IMG/VR virus record: IMGVR_UViG_3300036980_001087
Coordinates: 1 to 64,000 of that record
Origin: a virus
Direction: 5' to 3' (one strand)
Length of the DNA stretch: 64,000 nt
The notes under the pieces are model-generated. The model ran no database searches, was not told the DNA's origin, and saw nothing but the letters and a program-made list of their open reading frames with translations. The position numbers were made by a program, and so were the translations under genes. Numbering within the stretch: position 1 is the first letter of the stretch; each line of letters starts with the position of its first letter. This document shows, piece by piece, positions 58,714 to 64,000 of the stretch.

Positions 58714-58723
58714 GGAGGACAAG

Positions 58724-58807
58724 ATGAATAAGACAATGGTATGGAGATGGAAGTTAGCGACTATCGAAGCGGGAGTGGACCATCTAATAGACTGGAGGAC
58801 AGAATGA
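58724..58807 (+). CDS. mini-protein, 27 residues
   Basis: A tiny frame behind TAAGGAGG that ends in an ATGA overlap with the next gene. Its contents (VWRWKLATIEAGVDHLIDW) form an amphipathic helix. It may be a real mini-protein or a leader for coupled translation. Confidence 0.4.
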   Translation: MNKTMVWRWKLATIEAGVDHLIDWRTE

Positions 58808-59016
58808 TTACCAAGATCATCGAGCCGAGAATGTTTGTAAGTAGCACTGGGGTAAAGAGTTTCGATATTGTCCAGCTTACCAAGTATGGCACACGCACAA
58901 TATCCAGAGCAACACTTGCTTCAGGCTTAGACTTCAACCAGGCAGTAACCTATGCGGAAGGCATAGCCAAGGAAGTAAGCACATACCAAGCGATGAAAGG
59001 AGACCACAATGTATAA
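58804..59016 (+). CDS. hypothetical early protein
   Basis: 70 residues from the ATG overlapping the mini-protein stop. Beta strands then a helix (MFVSSTGVKSFDIVQLTKYG, FNQAVTYAEGIAKEVSTYQ). An in-frame ATG at 58741 lies inside the mini-protein and has no site. Function unknown. Confidence 0.5.
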   Translation: MITKIIEPRMFVSSTGVKSFDIVQLTKYGTRTISRATLASGLDFNQAVTYAEGIAKEVSTYQAMKGDHNV

Positions 59017-59335
59017 GTTAAGCGCAATGGGTAGACTCAATTCACATTCACGCAAGGTCCAGATCTGTTCACCTAAGATGATGGCCCTTAAGTATAAGAT
59101 GACCAAGAGTGCCTGTGAAGTTCCACCTAAGTTCGACACCGACTGGATGCTCGAGTCTCTTAGGAGATTAAAGAAGAATGGTAACATACCGGAGCAATGG
59201 ATGGACCAGAATAGAAAGACACCGGCTGAAGTGCAGAGATCAGCGAGAGTGCTACACTTTCACGGATCATATGCTGGAGATGGTAACAAGATCAAGGGCT
59301 GGGACAAGCTGAATGGAATGGTAGTTCCAACATAG
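59009..59335 (+). CDS. hypothetical early basic protein
   Basis: 108 residues behind AAAGGAG. Basic, with LNSHSRKVQICSPKMMALKY near the start and a His/Gly-rich end (VLHFHGSYAGDGNKIKGW). No recognised fold; may bind nucleic acid. Confidence 0.6.
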   Translation: MYKLSAMGRLNSHSRKVQICSPKMMALKYKMTKSACEVPPKFDTDWMLESLRRLKKNGNIPEQWMDQNRKTPAEVQRSARVLHFHGSYAGDGNKIKGWDKLNGMVVPT

Positions 59336-59344
59336 GAGGAGAAG

Positions 59345-59413
59345 ATGTTAGAGCTTATAGGGTTAATTATACTATTACCCTTGGCAATATGGATTGCCAA
59401 TACACTACCATAA
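59345..59413 (+). CDS. membrane mini-protein, 22 residues
   Basis: GGAGGAG precedes an ATG followed by an almost wholly hydrophobic peptide (LIGLIILLPLAIWIANTLP). The clear ribosome site and tight spacing to the next small gene support it. It would be a single membrane helix. Confidence 0.4.
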   Translation: MLELIGLIILLPLAIWIANTLP

Positions 59414-59423
59414 GGAGGAGCCT

Positions 59424-59510
59424 ATGCATTGGTCCACAGGAGTAGTAATAGTATTTGTAACCTTGAAGGTATTGCTGATACTAGGGTTAGTAGCGGCACT
59501 ATTCTTCTAA
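59424..59510 (+). CDS. membrane mini-protein, 28 residues
   Basis: Behind GGAGGAG. A short hydrophilic start (MHWSTG) and one membrane helix (VVIVFVTLKVLLILGLVAAL). Probably paired with the preceding membrane mini-protein. Confidence 0.45.
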   Translation: MHWSTGVVIVFVTLKVLLILGLVAALFF

Positions 59511-59525
59511 TAAAAGGAGCCGGAG

Positions 59526-59702
59526 ATGGCACAGGTAAAAGTGCTGGTCAATGATGGTGCGAGTAAAAGGAAAGAAGTAGAAGCAGAGCTGCTACAAACT
59601 AGAGCCACTACACTCTTGGTAAGATTGCCTGACGGAAAGGTAATCACCAGAAAAAAGAAAAGAGATCTGCCTAACTCGGAGGTGTCTAATGGCAAAGCGT
59701 AA
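59526..59702 (+). CDS. hypothetical early basic protein
   Basis: 58 residues, behind AAAGGAG. A small beta part (AQVKVLVNDGASKRKEVEAE, TTLLVRLPDGKVITR) and a basic KKKR patch. The next gene's GGAGG site lies inside it and the two overlap. Confidence 0.5.
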   Translation: MAQVKVLVNDGASKRKEVEAELLQTRATTLLVRLPDGKVITRKKKRDLPNSEVSNGKA

Positions 59703-59907
59703 TAGAAACCACGACATCGTTGAAGAGCTTTACTTCTCACACGATAATCCGGATGCATATCGTGAGAAGATAGATCCTGAAGTAAGCTTACTCAATACCA
59801 TCATCAATGATGGAGAAGAAAGCGCAAGGGAAGTATTTGGGGACGACAAGGTAGATCGTGCCCTGGTAAGAAACCATCTTGCTCGGAGTTACAATCCGAA
59901 CATATAG
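59689..59907 (+). CDS. hypothetical early acidic protein
   Basis: 72 residues behind GGAGG. A basic start (MAKRNRNHD) then acidic helices (YREKIDPEVSLLNTIINDGE, ESAREVFGDDKVDRALVRNH). Function unknown. Confidence 0.55.
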   Translation: MAKRNRNHDIVEELYFSHDNPDAYREKIDPEVSLLNTIINDGEESAREVFGDDKVDRALVRNHLARSYNPNI

Positions 59908-59918
59908 AGGAGGCTAAG

Positions 59919-60101
59919 ATGGAAAAGAAAATTGAGATGATAAAAGCAAGGTTGAGATTAGCAGAGGATCACCTCTTTAACTACACTTCTCATATGTCAG
60001 AGTGTGATAGAACAGAACACCACATCTTTGAGGAGGCAATTGTAGGATTAAGAAAAGAGATAGCGGTCCTTAAATGGACGCTTAAGGTCCTGGGGGGCTA
60101 A
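59919..60101 (+). CDS. hypothetical early coiled-coil protein
   Basis: 60 residues behind AGAGGAGG. One long heptad-like helix (KIEMIKARLRLAEDHLF ... FEEAIVGLRKEIAVLKWTLK). It likely forms a dimer. It abuts the methyltransferase gene with no spacing. Confidence 0.55.
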   Translation: MEKKIEMIKARLRLAEDHLFNYTSHMSECDRTEHHIFEEAIVGLRKEIAVLKWTLKVLGG

Positions 60102-60650
60102 ATGACTTGGAAAGAGTTTTATAAGTCTAGAGTAACAAGTGTAGAATATGAAAATTACTTTATAGATAAATATTCTATATTCTTGGATACTCTAGACTGC
60201 CAAGTAGGAAAGTCTTTTCTGGAAGTGGGATGTGGCACAGGGCTAGTTACTAAGCTAATCTATCATCCAAAAAGAACATTCACTCTTATGGATAATGATA
60301 GAGCAATGTTAGGACTAGCAAAGAATAGGTTACAGCCATTGCCCATATCTTATATCTGTAAAGATATTAGAGCTCCATTACATCAGCATTATGATGTAAT
60401 ATATTCTCACGGAGTGCTAGAACATTTATCTTTAACAGAATGTAAGAGGATCATACGCAATCAACTATCAGTAAGTAATACGCTAGTGCATTATGTTCCT
60501 ACTGATGGCTATAACGAGCCTAGCTTTGGAGATGAAAATTTATTAGCCAAAGAGGTATGGGATGGTGCACTATACCCAACAAAGAGTATAGCCTTTAATG
60601 GGTTTAAAGACTTGCTCTTAATCTGGGAGAAAGGAAAAGATGGGACTTAA
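60102..60650 (+). CDS. SAM-dependent methyltransferase
   Basis: 182 residues, class I methyltransferase: motif I FLEVGCGTGLVTKLIY (about 39-54), an acidic strand end TLMDND, motif around CKDIRAPL, and motif IV-like DVIYSHGVLEHLSL. It is short, with no target-recognition domain and no NPPY motif, so a small-molecule, protein or RNA substrate is more likely than adenine in DNA. It lies among early genes. It is not closely similar to the methyltransferase at the left end. Confidence 0.75.
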   Translation: MTWKEFYKSRVTSVEYENYFIDKYSIFLDTLDCQVGKSFLEVGCGTGLVTKLIYHPKRTFTLMDNDRAMLGLAKNRLQPLPISYICKDIRAPLHQHYDVIYSHGVLEHLSLTECKRIIRNQLSVSNTLVHYVPTDGYNEPSFGDENLLAKEVWDGALYPTKSIAFNGFKDLLLIWEKGKDGT

Positions 60651-60870
60651 AGAGAATCAAGAGAAGCAAAAGACCAGGCACGATGTGATCTTGATATTTG
60701 GGAACAATACGGTCAATAGAGAGGGTGAAGTCTATGTGCCTGTAATTGGAGACGAAGTACAAACTCCTCTCTGTAGAGGTAAGATTATATGGAGAGAGAA
60801 AACTCCATCTGGCTGGAGAGTAGGAGTGAAATTGCCTGATAGTTTCGTTCCATCAGGAACGTTAGACTAG
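60640..60870 (+). CDS. hypothetical early small beta protein
   Basis: 76 residues overlapping the methyltransferase end. It reads as a small barrel (VYVPVIGDEVQTPLCRGKII, TPSGWRVGVKLPDSFVPSG). No assignment. Confidence 0.55.
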   Translation: MGLKENQEKQKTRHDVILIFGNNTVNREGEVYVPVIGDEVQTPLCRGKIIWREKTPSGWRVGVKLPDSFVPSGTLD

Positions 60871-60878
60871 GAGGGAAT

Positions 60879-61091
60879 ATGAGTTATGATGAAGATCGCT
60901 ATAGTGAACTTCCTCCTGAAGGTAAGGAGTTAGTGGATGCTCTTGTTGCGGATAGTCTTAAGCGCCTTATGAAACAAGCTGGTATAGAGGGCACAGAGGA
61001 CGTATTCCGGAGAGTATATAAAGAACAACCTATCATTCTAAATCGCTTTCAGGAGATTTATGATAGGCTAATAGGGAGGATAAAGAAATGA
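60879..61091 (+). CDS. hypothetical early helical protein
   Basis: 70 residues behind GGAGGG: acidic start (SYDEDRYSELPPEGKELVDA) then two helices (LVADSLKRLMKQAG, ILNRFQEIYDRLIGRIKK). It overlaps the next gene by ATGA. No family recognised. Confidence 0.55.
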   Translation: MSYDEDRYSELPPEGKELVDALVADSLKRLMKQAGIEGTEDVFRRVYKEQPIILNRFQEIYDRLIGRIKK

Positions 61092-61309
61092 TCTTTACAG
61101 GAGTAAGATATATTCTATTTAACGGAGATCACAAGAATATAGTTTCAGATTCTAAATCTGATTCTATGGAACGCAATACACTCTCTGGAATAGAAAAAGT
61201 TAGAAGGTTACATATTGCTGATGATCTTTTTTATACCAAAGGTAGGATAAAAGAGGTAATCATCAAAACAACTGATGGTAAAAAATTTATAATTCCATCA
61301 GGAATATAG
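61088..61309 (+). CDS. hypothetical early small protein
   Basis: 73 residues, overlapping the previous gene. Contains alternating short strands (GVRYILFNGDHKNIVSDSKS, KEVIIKTTDGKKFIIP). Unknown. Confidence 0.5.
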   Translation: MIFTGVRYILFNGDHKNIVSDSKSDSMERNTLSGIEKVRRLHIADDLFYTKGRIKEVIIKTTDGKKFIIPSGI

Positions 61310-61317
61310 GAGGAAAA

Positions 61318-61428
61318 ATGAGACACTTCATCAACTTCTTGAACTTCGTGTATCGTCACACAATCAGAAGTAGGGATTATAGAAGCATAGCAAGAGTAAT
61401 AGGTTTAGGTATAGAGATCTATTACTAG
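61318..61428 (+). CDS. basic mini-protein, 36 residues
   Basis: Behind AGGAGG. Arg-rich amphipathic sequence (FLNFVYRHTIRSRDYRSIAR). The ribosome binding site and exact fit between neighbours support translation; function unknown. Confidence 0.45.
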   Translation: MRHFINFLNFVYRHTIRSRDYRSIARVIGLGIEIYY

Positions 61429-61439
61429 AAAGGAAAGAA

Positions 61440-61697
61440 ATGGACCTAGAAATTAAATGTTCAGCCTATAAGTGCCATTGCACTATGGGAGTGCACGATG
61501 AGACCTATTGTGCAGATTGCTACAACGAACAAGGAAATCAGCTAGAGGAGTTTAAGAAAGACAACGAGACTAAAGAGGCTGATATAGATTCACTAAAATA
61601 TACAATAGAGGCTTTAGAATTAAAGATCAGCGATCTAAAGGAAGTAATAAAGAACTGCACAACTTGCTCAGCTATTCTAGTAGCTAAAAACCTATAG
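61440..61697 (+). CDS. zinc-knuckle coiled-coil protein
   Basis: 85 residues behind AAAGGAAAG. The N-terminal half holds a zinc site (CSAYKCHCTMGVHDETYCAD, with CxxCY), and the C-terminal half a coiled coil (DSLKYTIEALELKISDLKEV) ending in CTTCS. It may be a small adaptor or an anti-host factor. Confidence 0.55.
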   Translation: MDLEIKCSAYKCHCTMGVHDETYCADCYNEQGNQLEEFKKDNETKEADIDSLKYTIEALELKISDLKEVIKNCTTCSAILVAKNL

Positions 61698-61708
61698 AGA
61701 GGAGAAAA

Positions 61709-61939
61709 ATGCTAATCTATGTTAAATCCCCATATAAACAACATACCTTAATACTGGGGAAAATCCAGGAAATAACATATACCTTTGGTAAAGCTTATCC
61801 TTGGCGGATCAAAGTAGTTTGTCAAGAGAATAGTGGACTAGAAATTAATGTGGGGAGTATAATTACCTGCGTATCATTACGTGCCTTAAGCTTTATTAGA
61901 CTAAGAAAGGAGAAAACGTGGAACGTAAGGAGTTTATAA
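61709..61939 (+). CDS. hypothetical early small protein
   Basis: 76 residues behind GAGAGGAG. Beta-rich (LILGKIQEITYTFGKAYPW, INVGSIITCVSLRALSFIRL). Overlaps the GTG start of the next gene. Unknown. Confidence 0.5.
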   Translation: MLIYVKSPYKQHTLILGKIQEITYTFGKAYPWRIKVVCQENSGLEINVGSIITCVSLRALSFIRLRKEKTWNVRSL

Positions 61940-62280
61940 TTGAATTGCTAGCGCTACAAATGGAGGATGAGAAAATCGTTCTAGTAACAAAAGCGGGTTA
62001 TCCTGAATCAACTGAGGAAGAAATCAAGAATCAACTGGCAGTAGCTAAGTCAGAAATTAGAAAGGAGGAAAAAGACCAACCAGATAAGATCATTGATCCT
62101 ATTGAAAAATCTGATGTTCCTACTATACACCATATTTTGATCGGAGGGTTGAGAGAAAACAAAACCAACTCACAGCTCTTGGATGATCTGAAGAAACATC
62201 ATTCAACCGTAGACGAAAAGAAATTGAAACAACGAGTCTACGAATATCGCTATCACTATAATCACGGTAAGATCAAATAA
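61918..62280 (+). CDS. hypothetical early helical protein (GTG start)
   Basis: 120 residues starting at GTG 61918 with AAAGGAG five bases before. Two similar helical units, EFIIELLALQMEDEKIVLVT and a later HHILIGGLRENKTNSQLLDD, each followed by a Glu/Lys-rich helix, suggest an internal duplication of a small DNA- or protein-binding fold. No family recognised. Confidence 0.55.
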   Translation: MERKEFIIELLALQMEDEKIVLVTKAGYPESTEEEIKNQLAVAKSEIRKEEKDQPDKIIDPIEKSDVPTIHHILIGGLRENKTNSQLLDDLKKHHSTVDEKKLKQRVYEYRYHYNHGKIK

Positions 62281-62303
62281 TCCACCATAACATAGGAGGA
62301 CCT

Positions 62304-62624
62304 ATGATCCAACTCGACTGGAAAGTCTTTGCCTGGTTTGTCTTGGCATTGGCTATCCTAAAGGGTATCATTACGGGCTTAACCAATCTGTATACCTACA
62401 TTTACAAGGGAGGATATACGCTTGGTAGAAAGCAAATGGAAAGTGAAGATACAACCCAGTTACTCAAAGCAATTCAGGATGTTAAAACCGAGATGCCGGA
62501 GTCTGAACTTGCTTTAGTATTACTCTGGAGTAAACTGGTAGGAGCAGAAACAAAGAGCACTAAAGAAAAAGAAAAGGAACCAATTGGATTTGGACCAGCA
62601 AAAAAGGAGGAAAAGAATGCGTAG
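62304..62624 (+). CDS. membrane-anchored protein next to the MoxR-type ATPase
   Basis: 106 residues behind GGAGG. One N-terminal membrane helix (VFAWFVLALAILKGIITGL, about 7-25), then a cytoplasmic, charged region with a helix (ESEDTTQLLKAIQDVKTEMP) and a Lys/Glu-rich end. It overlaps the AAA+ gene by eight bases, so it may tether or partner the ATPase. Confidence 0.6.
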   Translation: MIQLDWKVFAWFVLALAILKGIITGLTNLYTYIYKGGYTLGRKQMESEDTTQLLKAIQDVKTEMPESELALVLLWSKLVGAETKSTKEKEKEPIGFGPAKKEEKNA

Positions 62625-63690
62625 TATTTCACACGATGAATTAAAGAGCGCGTTAAAGAAGTCTTACTTCAGTAGAGTAACAGCCTTTATATGGGGAGCT
62701 ACTGGAATAGGAAAGTCAGAAACCGTAAGACAGGCTTGCCGGGAATTAGCTAAGGACCTCAAGCTTCAATATGCTGAGGGCGGAGAGCCGGAAGAGGGAA
62801 AGTTCACCGTAATAGACCAGAGGTTATCCCAGATGGACCCGTCAGATCTTAGAGGTCTGCCATATGTAACTAAAGATGGTAAGACTGGATGGGCGTATCC
62901 AAGCTGGTTACCTACTAAGGGCAAGGGAATATTACTTCTAGATGAAGTCAATCTTGCGCCTCCTCTGGTTCAGTCTTCAGCATATCAGCTCGTATTAGAT
63001 GGAAAGCTTGGAGATTATACTCTACCAGAAGGATGGGGAATAATCGCAGCCGGTAATAGGGCTGAGGATAAAGCCTATACCTTCGAGCTTGCCGGTCCAT
63101 TATGTAATAGGTTCGTGCATATGGAACTGGCTTGTCCACCTATAGCGGACTGGACCACCTGGGCAATTGAGAACCAGGTAGATTCAAGAATAATCACCTT
63201 CTTGAATTATAAACCTCAGCATCTGTTCAAGTTCGATAGCAAATTGAAAGAGAAAGCATTTCCTACGCCTAGATCGTGGGCGAGATATTGCTCTCCTCTA
63301 ATCAAGGATGTTGTCGACAATACAGAGCTCTTAATCCTGATGGGATCAGCCATAGGAGAGGGCGTTGCTACGGAATGCGTAGCCTATCTGAAACTTACCA
63401 AGCAGATTGATCTTAAGGATATCTTAGAGCATCCTGAGAAAGCTGCCGATATCAAGGGGATTGATGTAAGATATTCCCTGGTAAGTGCCTTATCAGAACT
63501 CGTCAAGAAGGACACCAAGACCACGCTACCAAAAGTATGTAAGGTTGCGGAGCACTTCGAGGCTGAGTTTGCTATCTTACTTCTGAGATTCATCAAGGTC
63601 AATGTTCCGAAATTACTTGAGTTCATTCAGAAGGATAAGAGCGTTGCGGATGTCTACAAGAAATATATGAAGTATGTAATGGTTGAATAA
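62617..63690 (+). CDS. MoxR-type AAA+ ATPase
   Basis: 357 residues from the ATG at 62617, seven bases after AAAGGAGG; an upstream in-frame ATG lies within the previous gene. Walker A GATGIGKS at 27-34, a DLRGLPYV segment typical of MoxR, Walker B GILLLDE at 104-110 with VNLAPP following, and sensor residues in GWGIIAAGNRAEDKAYT. MoxR ATPases remodel proteins together with VWA-domain or metallopeptidase-like partners, and exactly such a gene follows. The substrate is unknown. Confidence 0.82.
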   Translation: MRSISHDELKSALKKSYFSRVTAFIWGATGIGKSETVRQACRELAKDLKLQYAEGGEPEEGKFTVIDQRLSQMDPSDLRGLPYVTKDGKTGWAYPSWLPTKGKGILLLDEVNLAPPLVQSSAYQLVLDGKLGDYTLPEGWGIIAAGNRAEDKAYTFELAGPLCNRFVHMELACPPIADWTTWAIENQVDSRIITFLNYKPQHLFKFDSKLKEKAFPTPRSWARYCSPLIKDVVDNTELLILMGSAIGEGVATECVAYLKLTKQIDLKDILEHPEKAADIKGIDVRYSLVSALSELVKKDTKTTLPKVCKVAEHFEAEFAILLLRFIKVNVPKLLEFIQKDKSVADVYKKYMKYVMVE

Positions 63691-63703
63691 CCTAAGGAGG
63701 TAT

Positions 63704-64000
63704 AATGAACCAAGAAGCTAAGGATAAGATAATCAAAGCGAGGGTTGCGCTTCAGAAGACACATCCTTTCTTCTCTTATCTTGCTCTTCATCTTCAGCCT
63801 ACCGAGGTAGAAGCCAAAGTGGTTCCTACCTTGGGGGTTGACAATCAAGGGAATCTTTATTATAATCCCGAGTTTGTCAATAAGATGACACAGGATGAAG
63901 TTAAGGGAGTGGTATGTCACGAGGTTATGCATATAGCCCTTGAGCATCTTAAAGGCTTAAAGGGCAAGGACGCTAAAGTTAGCAATGTTGCTCAGGATAT
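63704..64000 (+). CDS. VWA-like metallopeptidase domain protein, 3' end outside window
   Basis: The frame starts at ATG 63704 behind AAGGAGG and is still open at the right edge. The first 99 residues contain HEVMH (H72, E73, H76), a zinc-metallopeptidase HExxH motif followed by IALEHL. This fits the N-terminal putative metallopeptidase domain (DUF2201 type) that is normally followed by a VWA-like domain and paired with a MoxR ATPase. The VWA part would lie beyond the window, so that is inference. Confidence 0.75.

Noticed and set aside
1-64000. Lysogeny or prophage signs (integrase, repressor, att site, host genes).
   Set aside because: None seen on either strand; however, both genome ends lie outside the window, so temperate genes there cannot be excluded.

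Overview
This window is a piece of the genome of an A+T-rich tailed bacteriophage, cut at both ends. The evidence is a full head-and-tail module: small and large terminase, portal, HK97-type prohead protease/scaffold and major capsid protein, connectors, tail tube, two tail-assembly chaperones, tape measure and many fibres. It sits beside a phage replication and recombination set. No contractile sheath is recognisable, so the virion is probably siphovirus-like; the 1096-residue tape measure suggests a tail of roughly 160 nm. No integrase, repressor or host gene is visible, so a virulent life style is likely but not proven. Genes are densely packed, often joined by ATGA or TAATG overlaps, and most start behind GGAGG-type ribosome binding sites. 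The host cannot be named from the sequence.

Layout. (1) 1-20.2 kb, rightward: DNA metabolism and accessory genes. These include an HD hydrolase fragment, a methyltransferase, a family A DNA polymerase fused to a uracil-DNA-glycosylase-like domain, a PD-(D/E)xK nuclease, RecA, a ClpP-like protease, an SbcD/SbcC pair, a RuvC-like resolvase, an amidoligase-like enzyme, an HTH-phosphoesterase, DeoC, a SemiSWEET-like membrane protein, a deoxyribosyltransferase-like enzyme, a dATP/dGTP diphosphohydrolase-like protein, and two small adjacent genes that look like a sigma factor split into region 2 and region 4. (2) 20.2-26.5 kb, rightward: TerS, TerL, portal and small virion-type genes, including a collagen-like fibre. 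(3) 57.35 down to 26.46 kb, leftward: the main structural operon. It runs from fibres through protease/scaffold, capsid, a glycosyltransferase, connectors, tail tube, chaperones, tape measure and baseplate-like proteins, to two membrane proteins at the convergent end. (4) 57.35-58.19 kb: a divergent non-coding control region with a good sigma-70 promoter for the right side. (5) 58.2-64 kb, rightward: about twenty mostly tiny early-type genes, ending in a MoxR-type AAA+ ATPase and a metallopeptidase cut by the window end.

Five free-standing homing-type endonucleases (one GIY-YIG, four HNH) lie between genes and are all fitted tightly into their neighbours.

Two repeated non-coding motifs stand out. 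TTTGGTATATAATATATA (two 18-base identical copies and one shorter copy) precedes three genes of the replication/accessory region. GTTTTCAAT, usually followed by an AT-rich stretch and then the ribosome binding site, occurs at least seven times, always on the coding strand. It precedes the portal, the whole structural operon, the protease/capsid pair, both tail-tube-like genes and the genes around one HNH endonuclease. The most interesting hypothesis is that the split sigma factor directs the host RNA polymerase to one of these motifs, most likely the GTTTTCAAT set, to switch on virion genes. This link is inference and is not shown by the sequence.
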